Source: JAABQT01 sp035459025 (GTDB lineage: Bacteria > Pseudomonadota > Gammaproteobacteria > Burkholderiales > SG8-39). From it: a stretch of DNA of 64,000 bases. Position numbers and translations under genes: made by a program. Below are positions 1 to 8,595 of the stretch, piece after piece; position 1 is the stretch's first letter; the number at the start of each line of letters is the position of its first letter. The notes beneath the pieces were generated by a model. The model saw nothing but the letters and a program-made list of their open reading frames with translations. It was not told the origin of the DNA and searched no databases. Location of the stretch: positions 15,069-79,068 of the forward strand of contig DATHYT010000088.1 in NCBI GenBank assembly GCA_035459025.1. Reading direction: 5' to 3'.

Positions 1-1
1 G

Positions 2-1114
2 AGCGCGTGCGTCACGGCGTGCCCCGAAAGCGCGATCGGCGTGATCCACGGCAAGGCGCAGCTGGTGAATCCCGCTTCGTGCATCGGGCACGGCGCCTGC
101 GCCGCCTCGTGCCCGTTCGACGCGATCCAGCTGGTGTTCGGCACCGAGCGCCGCGGCATCGACATCCCCAACGTAAAGCCGAACTTCGAGAGCAATGTTC
201 CCGGCATCTTCATCGCGGGCGAGCTCGGCGGCATGGGCCTCATCCGCAAAGCCGTCGAGCAGGGCCGGCAGGCGATCACCACCATCAAGGGCATGGCGAA
301 CGGCAAGGCCGAGCTCGACGCGGTCATCGTCGGCGCCGGGCCGGCGGGCATCGCGGCGGGCCTGGGCGCCATCGAGCACAAGCTGAAGTACGTGGTGCTC
401 GAGCAGGAAGGCTCGCTCGGCGGCGCGGTGTTCCAGTATCCCCGGAACAAGATCGCGATGACCGCGCCCGTGCGCCTGCCGCTCGTGGGCAAGATGAAGT
501 TCAACGAAGTGTCGAAAGAGGCGCTGCTCGGCTTCTGGCAGGCGGTGGTCAAGAAGACCGGCCTCAGGATCCGCTTCAACGAGCGCATGGAAGCGATCGA
601 GCGCAAGGGCGGCGGCTTCGTGGTGAAGACCACGCGCGGCACTTACTCGACGCGCGCGGTGGTGCTGGCGGTGGGCCGGCGCGGCTCGCCGCGCAAGCTC
701 GGCGTGCCGGGCGAGGAGCTGCCCAAGGTGGTCTACCGGCTGATCGACGCCGAGCAGTACCGCAACCAGCGCGTGCTGGTGGTGGGGGGAGGCGACAGCG
801 CGCTCGAGGCGGCGCTCTCGATCGCGGCGGAGCGCGGCGCCAAAGTCGCGTTGTCCTACCGCGGCGCGGCGTTCGGGCGCGTCAAGCCGAAGAACCGCGA
901 GCGCCTCGAGGCCGCCGCGGCCGCGCGGCGCCTGCAGGTGCTGCTCGGCTCGGAGGTAGAAAAGATCGGCGCGCGCGAGGTGGTGCTGCGCGTGGGGGAA
1001 AAACGCCTAAGCCTGCCGAACGACGCGGTCATCGTGTGCGCGGGCGGCGTGCTGCCGATCGACCTGCTGAAGAAGGTCGGAATCCGGTTCGAGACCAAGC
1101 ACGGCACGGCGTAG
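2..1114 (+). CDS. 4Fe-4S / FAD-dependent NAD(P) oxidoreductase, 5'-truncated
   Basis: Partial at the left edge; the frame is open from base 2 with no start visible. The first residues read as the end of one 4Fe-4S motif (CVTACPES), followed by a second cluster motif CIGHGACAASCP. A short linker follows, then a dinucleotide-binding fold beginning AVIVGAGPAGIAAG (FAD) and a second GxGxxG-type site VVGGGDSALEAA (NAD(P)H). The overall plan is a ferredoxin domain fused to a thioredoxin-reductase-like flavoprotein, so it probably passes electrons between a pyridine nucleotide and an iron-sulfur partner in the cytoplasm. The physiological partner cannot be told from sequence. It converges on metK across a palindromic repeat. 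Confidence 0.8.
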   Translation, partial: SACVTACPESAIGVIHGKAQLVNPASCIGHGACAASCPFDAIQLVFGTERRGIDIPNVKPNFESNVPGIFIAGELGGMGLIRKAVEQGRQAITTIKGMANGKAELDAVIVGAGPAGIAAGLGAIEHKLKYVVLEQEGSLGGAVFQYPRNKIAMTAPVRLPLVGKMKFNEVSKEALLGFWQAVVKKTGLRIRFNERMEAIERKGGGFVVKTTRGTYSTRAVVLAVGRRGSPRKLGVPGEELPKVVYRLIDAEQYRNQRVLVVGGGDSALEAALSIAAERGAKVALSYRGAAFGRVKPKNRERLEAAAAARRLQVLLGSEVEKIGAREVVLRVGEKRLSLPNDAVIVCAGGVLPIDLLKKVGIRFETKHGTA

Positions 1115-1147
1115 GCGCCGGCGACGCGGTGCCTTCGTTTCTTGCCC

Positions 1148-1231
1148 TTAAATACATCTCGGCTTTTCTGGCGGGGTGAATCTTCCCGCCAGAAAAGCCG
1201 AGACCATAGAGAACCGATCGAGGCTCCGACG
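1148..1231. repeat. Palindromic intergenic element, copy 1
   Basis: A perfect 19-bp inverted repeat (1157-1175 with 1185-1203) surrounds a 9-nt loop GTGAATCTT. Left (TTAAATACATC) and right (GGCTCCGACG at the far edge) flanks are shared with a second copy at 34847-34930. It fills the gap between two convergent genes, so it could act as a two-way transcription terminator; T and A runs lie inside the arms. The loop is the reverse complement of the loop in copy 2 while the flanks keep the same orientation. Confidence 0.85.
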
Positions 1232-1254
1232 GCTCGCCGCCGCCGGCGCGGAGC

Positions 1255-2412
<1,158 letters not shown>

Positions 2413-2454
2413 CGCTCTCGCCGTCGCTCCGAAAAAAGGCTTGAAGGATATCAG

Positions 2455-3279
2455 ATGATGCCCCTGCTGGCGCGGCTTCCGCTACGCGTGCTGCACGCAA
2501 TGGGGAGCGTCCTTGGCTGGGGCATGTACCTGCTGTCGCCTGCGTACCGCGCGCGCCTGCGCGCGAATCTCGCGCAGGCGGGATTCGCCGACGCCGCGAC
2601 GCGCCGCGCGGCGATCGCGCAAGCCGGCCGCATGGTGGCCGAGGCGCCCAAGCTCTGGCTGCGCCCGCGCGACGAGGTCATGGCGCTCGTGCGCCGCGTC
2701 GAGGGGCTGCAGGCCGCGGCGGCGGCGCGCAAGGCAGGCAAGGGCGTCGTCTTTCTCACGCCGCACTACGGCTGCTTCGAGATCACCGCGCACGTGGTGG
2801 CCGAGGTCGGCCCGCTCACCGCGCTCTACCGGCCGGCGCGAAACGAGCGCCTCGAGCGCATGATTCAGGCCGGGCGCGCGCGCGGCAACGTCACGCTCGC
2901 GGCGGCGACGCTCGGCGGCGTGCGGCAGCTGCTCGCGGCGCTGAAGCGCGGCGAAGCGGTGGGCATCCTGCCGGACCAGGTGCCGGCGGAGGGCGAGGGC
3001 GAGTGGGTCGAGTTCTTCGGCCGGCCCGCGTACACCATGACGCTCGCGGGCAAGCTCGCGGCGCGCGCCGACGTGGCGGCGTTTCTCGTCATGGGACGGC
3101 GCCTGCCGGGCGGCGAAGGCTACGAGGTGCGCGTGACGCCGCTTGCGCCCGCGCGCGCGGGCGAGCCGCCGGCGCGGCGCGTGAACCGCGCGCTCGAGGA
3201 GGCGATCGGCGCGCACCCGGCGCAGTATCTGTGGGGATACAACCGCTACAAGCGCCCGCCGGGCGCGCCGGCGCCGTGA
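2455..3279 (+). CDS. lpxL: Lipid A biosynthesis acyltransferase (LpxL/HtrB family)
   Basis: Inner-membrane acyltransferase that adds a secondary acyl chain to the lipid A precursor. Product 274 aa. The catalytic H-x4-D/E box appears as HYGCFE (His104, Glu109), preceded by a hydrophobic N-terminal segment that would anchor it. The start is the first ATG of an ATGATG at 2455, preceded by a weak purine-rich site; a longer frame upstream would run into metK. A second acyltransferase follows 19 bp downstream, so the pair probably adds the two secondary chains. The exact acyl chain and acceptor position cannot be read from sequence. Confidence 0.9.
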   Translation: MMPLLARLPLRVLHAMGSVLGWGMYLLSPAYRARLRANLAQAGFADAATRRAAIAQAGRMVAEAPKLWLRPRDEVMALVRRVEGLQAAAAARKAGKGVVFLTPHYGCFEITAHVVAEVGPLTALYRPARNERLERMIQAGRARGNVTLAAATLGGVRQLLAALKRGEAVGILPDQVPAEGEGEWVEFFGRPAYTMTLAGKLAARADVAAFLVMGRRLPGGEGYEVRVTPLAPARAGEPPARRVNRALEEAIGAHPAQYLWGYNRYKRPPGAPAP

Positions 3280-3298
3280 GCCCCGCGGTGGCACCGGC

Positions 3299-4168
3299 AT
3301 GAGCCGGCTGGTCTTCGCCCTGATGTGGCTGATCCACTTCCTGCCGCTCGGCGCGCAGGCGGCGTTCGGCAACGCGCTCGGCTCGCTCCTGTACTGGCTG
3401 ATCCCCGAGCGCCGGCGCGTGACGCGCGTCAACCTCGCCAGGTGCTTTCCGCACATGGACCCGGCGGCGCGCGAGCGCCTGGCGCGCGCGCACTTTCGCG
3501 CCTTCACGCGCAGCTTCGTGGAGCACGGGCTGCTGTGGTGGGCGCCGCGCGAGCGCATCCGGCGCCTGATCCGGCTCGAGGGCCTGGAGCAGCTGAAGGC
3601 GCTCGGCGACACGCCGGCGATCCTGTTCGTGCCGCACTTCGTCGGGCTGGACGCGGGCGGCACGCGCGTGACCAGCGAGGTGGACATCGTCGCCATGTTT
3701 GCGCGGCAGAAGGATCCGCTGTTCACGCGGCTCCTGCGGCACGGGCGCACGAGGTTCGGCAACCAGCGCATGGTGTCGCGCCAGGAGGGCGTGCGCGCCG
3801 CGATCCAGGCGATGCGCCGCGAGAAGCGCCCGTTCTACTACCTGCCCGACCTCGACCACGGGCCGCGCAACGCCATCTTCGTGCCGTTCTTCGGCGTGCC
3901 CGCGGCCACCGTCCCGGGCCTGTCGCGCATCGCGAAGCTCGCGGGCGCAAAGGTGCTGCCCTGCGTGACGCGCATGCTGCCCGGCGGGCAGGGCTACGTG
4001 GCGCGCATCGAGGCGCCCTGGCAGGATTTCCCCACCGACGACGTCGAGGCCGACACGCGGCGCATGAACGCGTACATCGAGCGCGTCGCGCTCGAGATGC
4101 CCGAGCAGTACCTGTGGATGCACAAGCGCTTCAAGACGCGCCCGCCGGGCGAGGCGCGCTTGTACTGA
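3299..4168 (+). CDS. Second lipid A acyltransferase (LpxL/LpxM-like)
   Basis: Product 289 aa, same family as the preceding gene but clearly divergent, so not a recent duplicate. The H-x4-D box is HFVGLD (His113, Asp118), after an N-terminal hydrophobic segment (residues 3-24). A conserved C-terminal segment EQYLWMHKRFKTRP is typical of the family. ATG at 3299 follows the previous stop closely, consistent with co-transcription. Likely adds the second secondary acyl chain to lipid A at the inner membrane. It ends 13 bp before the presumed gnnA start, so lipid A acylation and diaminosugar synthesis are physically linked here. Confidence 0.88.
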   Translation: MSRLVFALMWLIHFLPLGAQAAFGNALGSLLYWLIPERRRVTRVNLARCFPHMDPAARERLARAHFRAFTRSFVEHGLLWWAPRERIRRLIRLEGLEQLKALGDTPAILFVPHFVGLDAGGTRVTSEVDIVAMFARQKDPLFTRLLRHGRTRFGNQRMVSRQEGVRAAIQAMRREKRPFYYLPDLDHGPRNAIFVPFFGVPAATVPGLSRIAKLAGAKVLPCVTRMLPGGQGYVARIEAPWQDFPTDDVEADTRRMNAYIERVALEMPEQYLWMHKRFKTRPPGEARLY

Positions 4169-4169
4169 C

Positions 4170-4175
4170 TAGAAT
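4170..4175 (+). promoter_or_regulatory. Putative leaderless -10 (TAGAAT) for the Gfo/Idh gene
   Basis: TAGAAT followed by exactly six bases and then the GTG start at 4182. With normal -10 to +1 spacing transcription would begin at the start codon. No convincing -35 is seen; a TG lies two bases upstream. Part of the recurring pattern described in the findings. Confidence 0.5.
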
Positions 4176-4181
4176 GCGCCT

Positions 4182-5138
4182 GTGACGAAGAAAACTTTGC
4201 GCGCGGCGGTGGTGGGCGTGGGCTACCTCGGCCAGTTCCACGCCGAGAAGCTCGCCGCCGCGCCCGGCGTCGAGCTCGCCGCAGTCGTCGACGCCGACCC
4301 CGCGCGCGCGAAGAACATCGCCGCGAAGCACGGCTGCCGCGCGCTCACCGATCCGGGCGCGCTCGCCGGCGAGGTCGACCTCGTGTCGATCGCCGTGCCG
4401 ACCGAGCATCACCACGCGGCGGCGCTGCCGTTCCTGGAAGCGGGCGTGCACGTGCTGGTGGAAAAGCCGATCGCCACCACGCTCGCCGAGGCCGATGCGC
4501 TGATCGCCGCGGCAAAGAAATCGCGCGCGCTGCTCGCGGTGGGGCACCTGCAGCGCTTCAACCCGGCGTTCCGCGCGCTCGCGGCGGCGTTCGCCAAGCC
4601 GCTGTTCATCGACTGCGAGCGGCTCTCGGGCTTCAAGCAGCGCGGCATCGACGTCGACGTGGTGCTCGACCTGATGATCCACGACCTCGACCTCGCGCTC
4701 TCGCTCGCCGGCAGCGAGGTGGCGCAGGTCTCGGCCTGCGGCTTCCAGGTGCTCACCGACTCGATCGACATCGCCAACGTGAGGATCGAGTTCGCCGACG
4801 GCTGCGTCGCCAACCTCTCGGCGAGCCGGGTGAGCCAGCAGCCGGTGAGGAAGCTGCGCGTGTTCCAGCACGACCGCTACGCTTCGGCCGACCTGCAGGC
4901 GGGCAAGCTGCGTATCGCGCGCCGCGACGCCAAGCAGGGCGGCATCGTCGAGGACGCGTCGGCCTACGACGACCGCGACGAGCTGCGCGCCGAGATCGCG
5001 AACTTCGTCGACGCCGTGCGCGGCGGCCGGCCGCCGCTGGTTGCCGGCGAGGACGGGCGCCGCGCGCTCGCGCTGGCGCTGGAAGTCGGGCGCCTGGTGC
5101 GCGTGCGGCTCGAGCGCTTCCGGGCGGTGCGGGCATGA
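4182..5138 (+). CDS. gnnA: Gfo/Idh/MocA oxidoreductase, probable UDP-GlcNAc 3-dehydrogenase (GnnA-like)
   Basis: Product 318 aa. Rossmann fold at the N-terminus (VVGVGYLGQFHAEKL), then the family EKP motif (HVLVEKPIATT) used in cofactor and substrate binding. It overlaps the following DegT aminotransferase by 4 bp (ATGA). An oxidase-transaminase pair of this type makes 3-amino sugars. In Acidithiobacillus and Leptospira, GnnA-GnnB convert UDP-GlcNAc to its 3-amino form, which LpxA then N-acylates. Location directly behind two lipid A acyltransferases supports that role by inference. The alternative is O-antigen sugar synthesis (WbpB-like), but no wbpA or glycosyltransferase is nearby. GTG start at 4182, six bases after a TAGAAT hexamer. 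Confidence 0.72.
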   Translation: MTKKTLRAAVVGVGYLGQFHAEKLAAAPGVELAAVVDADPARAKNIAAKHGCRALTDPGALAGEVDLVSIAVPTEHHHAAALPFLEAGVHVLVEKPIATTLAEADALIAAAKKSRALLAVGHLQRFNPAFRALAAAFAKPLFIDCERLSGFKQRGIDVDVVLDLMIHDLDLALSLAGSEVAQVSACGFQVLTDSIDIANVRIEFADGCVANLSASRVSQQPVRKLRVFQHDRYASADLQAGKLRIARRDAKQGGIVEDASAYDDRDELRAEIANFVDAVRGGRPPLVAGEDGRRALALALEVGRLVRVRLERFRAVRA

Positions 5139-6229
5139 AGGTCCCGATCCTCGACCTGGCGGCCGAGCAGGCCGAGATCGGCGCCGGGATCGCCGCGGCG
5201 ATGCAGCGCGTGCTCGCCTCGGGCCACTTCATCCTCGGCCCCGAGGGCGCGGCGCTGGAAAAGGAGATCGCCGCGCTGGTGGGCGTGCCGCACGCGGTGG
5301 CGTGCAACTCCGGCACCGACGCGCTGCACCTCGCGCTGCGCGCCGCGGGCATCGGCCCGGGCGACGAGGTGGTGACGCCGGCCTTCACTTTCATCGCGAC
5401 GGCGGAAGCCATCGCCTACGTCGGCGCGACGCCCGTGTTCGCCGACATCGACCCCGCGACCTTCAACCTCACCGCCGCGACGCTCGAGCGCGCCCTCACG
5501 CCGGGCACGCGCGCGGTGATCGTGGTGCACCTCTTTGGCCAGTGCGCGGAGATGCCGGCGATCGCCGAGCTGTGCGCAAAGCGCGGCATCACGCTGGTGG
5601 AAGACGCCGCGCAGGCGATCGGCGCGGATTACGCGGGCACGCAGGCGGGCGCCTGGGGCGAGTTCGGCTGCTTCTCGTTCTACCCGACGAAGAACCTCGG
5701 CGCCTACGGCGATGCGGGCCTGGTCACCGCGCGCGAAGCGCGCCACGACGCGCGCCTCAGGATGCTGCGGCACCACGGCAGCCGCCAGACCTACCTGCAC
5801 GAAGAGATCGGCTACAACAGCCGCCTCGACGAGCTGCAGGCCGCGGTACTGCGCGTGAAGCTCCCGCACCTGGCGCGCTTTACCGCGCGGCGCCAGCAGC
5901 ACGCCGCGCGCTACCGCGAGCTCCTCGCCGGCGCGAACCTGCAGCTGCCCGCCGTGCACGGGCGCGGCGCGCACGTCTACCACCAGTTCACCGTGCGCGT
6001 GGGCAACCGCGACGCGGTGAGAAAGGCGCTCACCGAGGCGGGCGTGGCGAGCGGCGTCTATTACCCGATCCCGCTGCACCGCCAGCCGGTGTACCGCAAG
6101 CAATTCGGCGGCCTCTCGCTGCCCGCGTCCGAGGCCGCGGCGCTGGAAGCGCTCTCGCTCCCGATCTATCCCCAGCTCGCGGACGAGCAGATCCGGCACG
6201 TGTGCGCGACGCTCGCGGCTTGCCTCTGA
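5135..6229 (+). CDS. gnnB: DegT/DnrJ/EryC1/StrS aminotransferase, probable GnnB
   Basis: PLP-dependent sugar aminotransferase, 364 aa. The Schiff-base lysine is Lys186 in FSFYPTKNLGAYGD. Other family marks are the N-terminal CNSGTDALHLAL segment and VEDAAQAIGA. It would transaminate the 3-keto nucleotide sugar produced by the preceding oxidoreductase, giving a 3-amino-3-deoxy sugar. ATG at 5135 overlaps the previous stop, so the two are translationally coupled. The stop at 6227-6229 lies inside the start region of dapF. Family assignment is firm; the GnnB role rests on the neighbouring acyltransferases and Gfo/Idh gene. Confidence 0.78.
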   Translation: MKVPILDLAAEQAEIGAGIAAAMQRVLASGHFILGPEGAALEKEIAALVGVPHAVACNSGTDALHLALRAAGIGPGDEVVTPAFTFIATAEAIAYVGATPVFADIDPATFNLTAATLERALTPGTRAVIVVHLFGQCAEMPAIAELCAKRGITLVEDAAQAIGADYAGTQAGAWGEFGCFSFYPTKNLGAYGDAGLVTAREARHDARLRMLRHHGSRQTYLHEEIGYNSRLDELQAAVLRVKLPHLARFTARRQQHAARYRELLAGANLQLPAVHGRGAHVYHQFTVRVGNRDAVRKALTEAGVASGVYYPIPLHRQPVYRKQFGGLSLPASEAAALEALSLPIYPQLADEQIRHVCATLAACL

Positions 6230-7023
6230 TCGCGTTCACCAAGATGCAGGGCGCGGGCAACGACTTCGTCGTGGTGGACGCCACGCGCGCGCCGTTCACG
6301 CTCGGCCGCGAGCAGGTGCGGCGCCTGGCCGACCGGCACCTCGGCGTGGGCTGCGACCAGGTGCTGGTCGTGGAACAAGCGCGCGACCCCGCGAATGACT
6401 TCGGCTACCGCATCTTCAACGCCGACGGCGGCGAGGTCGAGCAATGCGGCAACGGCGCGCGCTGCTTCGTGAAGTTCGTGCACGCGAAGGGCCTGACGAA
6501 GAAGAAGGCGATCCGCGTGGAGACGCCTGCCGGGGTCATCGTGCCGCGGCTGGAAGCCGACGGCGAGGTGAGCGTCGACATGGGCGCGCCGGCGCGCGAG
6601 TCGCCGCTGGTGCAGCCGCTGGAAGTGGGCGGCGCGCGCGTCGAGCTCGCCCTGCTGTCGATCGGCAACCCGCACGCGGTGCAGCTCGTCGCCGACGCCG
6701 ACGCGGCGCCGGTGGCGACGCAAGGCCCGCTCATCGAGCACCACGCGCGCTTTCCCGGGCGCGTGAACGCGGGCTACATGCAGGTCGTGGACCGGCACAC
6801 GCTGAAGCTGCGCGTCTGGGAGCGCGGCGCGGGCGAGACGCTGTCTTGCGGCACCGGCGCCTGCGCCGCGGCGGTGGCGGGCATCGCGCGCGGCCTCGTC
6901 GACTCGCCGGTGCGCGTCCAGACGCGCGGCGGAGCGTTGACCATCGCTTGGGCGGGCGGCGACAATCGGGTCTCCATGAAGGGCCCCGCGCAGGCGGTGT
7001 TCGAAGGATCGATCGAGCTCTAG
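6220..7023 (+). CDS. dapF: Diaminopimelate epimerase
   Basis: Converts LL- to meso-diaminopimelate for lysine and peptidoglycan synthesis. Product about 267 aa. Both active-site cysteines are visible: ADGGEVEQCGNGARCF and GETLSCGTGACAA. The conserved N-terminus FTKMQGAGNDFVV has no ATG ahead of it. TTG at 6220 is taken as the start; CTG at 6226, overlapping the upstream TGA as CTGA, is an equally plausible alternative that resembles the moeB and envC junctions. The internal ATG at 6244 would remove conserved residues. Leads into DUF484 and xerC, a standard proteobacterial order. Confidence 0.95.
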   Translation: MPLIAFTKMQGAGNDFVVVDATRAPFTLGREQVRRLADRHLGVGCDQVLVVEQARDPANDFGYRIFNADGGEVEQCGNGARCFVKFVHAKGLTKKKAIRVETPAGVIVPRLEADGEVSVDMGAPARESPLVQPLEVGGARVELALLSIGNPHAVQLVADADAAPVATQGPLIEHHARFPGRVNAGYMQVVDRHTLKLRVWERGAGETLSCGTGACAAAVAGIARGLVDSPVRVQTRGGALTIAWAGGDNRVSMKGPAQAVFEGSIEL

Positions 7024-7044
7024 GACGACAAGGCGACCCGCCTC

Positions 7045-7689
7045 ATGACCGCAGAAGAAGTCGCGCAGTTTTTCCGCACCCACCCGCAGTTCTTCGACCA
7101 GCACCCGGAGCTGCTGGAGTCGATCTACGTGCCGCATCCGTACGGCGGGCGCGCCATCCCGCTCTCGGAGCGCCAGATCCTGTCGCTGCGCGACAAGGTG
7201 AAGCTGCTGGAAGCCAAGCTCGGCGAGCTGCTGAAGTTCGGCGAGGACAACGACGCCATCAGCGAAAAGGTGCATCGCCTCGCCGCGGGCCTGCTCGGCG
7301 CGCGCGATTTCGCCGCCGCCTCGCAGGCGCTGCAGTTCCACCTGCGCGAGGATTTCGCCGTGCCGCACGTGGCGCTGCGCATCTGGGGCCGCGTGCTGCC
7401 GGTGGGCGTGCCCGAGGCCGCGCCGGTGGACGACGAGATGCGCGTGCGCGTCGAGGCGATGGGGGCGCCCCTGTGCGGCCCGGCGGCCGGGAGCCCGTTC
7501 CTCGCCTGGTTCGGCGACGCCGCCGAGCACGTGCGCTCGCTCGCGCTGGTGCCGCTCGGGCAGACCAAGGCCGTGGGGCTGCTCGCGCTCGGCAGCGAGG
7601 ACGCGCAGCGCTTCTACGCCGAGATGGGCACGCTCTACCTGCGCCGCATCGGCGAGCTCACCGCGGCCGCGCTCGCCGCGCGGGCCTAG
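7045..7689 (+). CDS. DUF484 family protein
   Basis: Product 214 aa. The start VAQFFRTHPQFFDQHPELL, a helical coiled segment around residues 45-75 (RQILSLRDKVKLLEAKLGEL) and a C-terminal GAF-like region are typical of DUF484. The family regularly sits between dapF and xerC. Biochemical role is unknown. It ends in TAG at 7687-7689 in the same reading frame as the downstream xerC sequence, so only this one stop separates the two coding regions (see findings). Confidence 0.88.
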   Translation: MTAEEVAQFFRTHPQFFDQHPELLESIYVPHPYGGRAIPLSERQILSLRDKVKLLEAKLGELLKFGEDNDAISEKVHRLAAGLLGARDFAAASQALQFHLREDFAVPHVALRIWGRVLPVGVPEAAPVDDEMRVRVEAMGAPLCGPAAGSPFLAWFGDAAEHVRSLALVPLGQTKAVGLLALGSEDAQRFYAEMGTLYLRRIGELTAAALAARA

Positions 7690-7698
7690 GACGCCGCC

Positions 7699-8595
7699 AC
7701 GCACCCGGACGCGTTCCTCGTCCGCGACTACCTCGGCGCGCTCGAGCACCAGCGGCGCCTGGCGCGGCGCAGCCTCGAGATCTACCGCCACAACCTGGAC
7801 ACGCTGCTCGCGCTCGCCGGCACGGCGCGCCTCGACAGCCTCGACCCGGCGCAGGTGCGCCGCCTGGTCGCGCAGCTGCACGCGCGCGGTCTTTCGCCCC
7901 GGTCGCTCGCGAGCCTGCTCTCGGCGTGGCGCGGGCTGTATCGCTGGCTCGTGCGCCACAAGGGCTACCGCGCCAACCCGGTCGACGGCGTGCGCGCGCC
8001 CAAGCCCGGCCGGCGCCTGCCGAAGGCGCTCTCGGTCGAGCAGGTGCAGCGCCTGCTCGAGGCGGGCGCGGACGCGACGCCCGCGGCGGCGCGCGACCGC
8101 GCCATGTTCGAGCTGCTGTACTCCTCGGGCCTGCGCCTCGCGGAGCTCGTCGCGCTCGACATCGGCGACGGGCGGCTCGACCTGCGCGAGGGCGAAGTCA
8201 CGGTCACCGGCAAGGGCGCGAAGACCCGCACGGTGCCGGTGGGCGCGCGCGCGAGGCAGGCGCTCGAGGCCTGGATCGGCGTGCGCGCGCAGCTCGCCGC
8301 GCCGGGCGAGAAGGCGCTCTTCGTCGGCGCGCGCGGCCGTCGCATCGCCCCCGGCATGGTCGAGCGCGAGCTGCGCAAGCTCGCCGCGCGCCAGGGCGTG
8401 CCGGGAAGGCTGCACCCGCACATGCTGCGGCACTCCTTCGCCTCGCACGTGCTGCAGTCCTCGCAGGACCTGCGCGCGGTGCAGGAGCTTCTCGGGCACG
8501 CGAGCATCGCCACCACGCAGGTCTACACGCACCTCGACTACCAGGCGCTCGCGCGCGTCTACGACGCCGCGCACCCGCGGGCGAAGAAGAAATGA
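7699..8595 (+). CDS. xerC: Tyrosine recombinase XerC, probable ACG start
   Basis: Resolves chromosome dimers at dif together with XerD. The C-terminal catalytic residues are all present: Arg in SSGLRLAELVALD, Lys in GKGAKTRTVPV, His-x-x-Arg in HMLRHSFASHVL, His in LGHASIATTQ and the nucleophile Tyr in VYTHLDY. The N-terminal SAM-like domain (residues 1-80) is conserved but contains no ATG, GTG or TTG before the GTG at 7855, which would delete half of it. ACG at 7699, seven bases after AGGA (7688-7691), gives 298 aa, the length of E. coli XerC. UAG readthrough from DUF484 or a sequence error are alternatives. It overlaps rlmI by ATGA. Confidence 0.88.
   Translation, partial: THPDAFLVRDYLGALEHQRRLARRSLEIYRHNLDTLLALAGTARLDSLDPAQVRRLVAQLHARGLSPRSLASLLSAWRGLYRWLVRHKGYRANPVDGVRAPKPGRRLPKALSVEQVQRLLEAGADATPAAARDRAMFELLYSSGLRLAELVALDIGDGRLDLREGEVTVTGKGAKTRTVPVGARARQALEAWIGVRAQLAAPGEKALFVGARGRRIAPGMVERELRKLAARQGVPGRLHPHMLRHSFASHVLQSSQDLRAVQELLGHASIATTQVYTHLDYQALARVYDAAHPRAKKK

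Noticed and set aside
1148..1231. The palindromic element as an insertion sequence end or MITE with target duplication
   Set aside because: No direct repeats flank either copy and no transposase gene is in the window, so only a dispersed palindromic repeat can be claimed.
2413..2454. SAM riboswitch upstream of metK
   Set aside because: Only 42 bp separate metK from the divergent gene, too short for any SAM riboswitch class.
2455..4168. The two acyltransferase genes as one gene broken by a frameshift
   Set aside because: Each has its own complete N-terminus and H-x4-D/E box, and they differ throughout.
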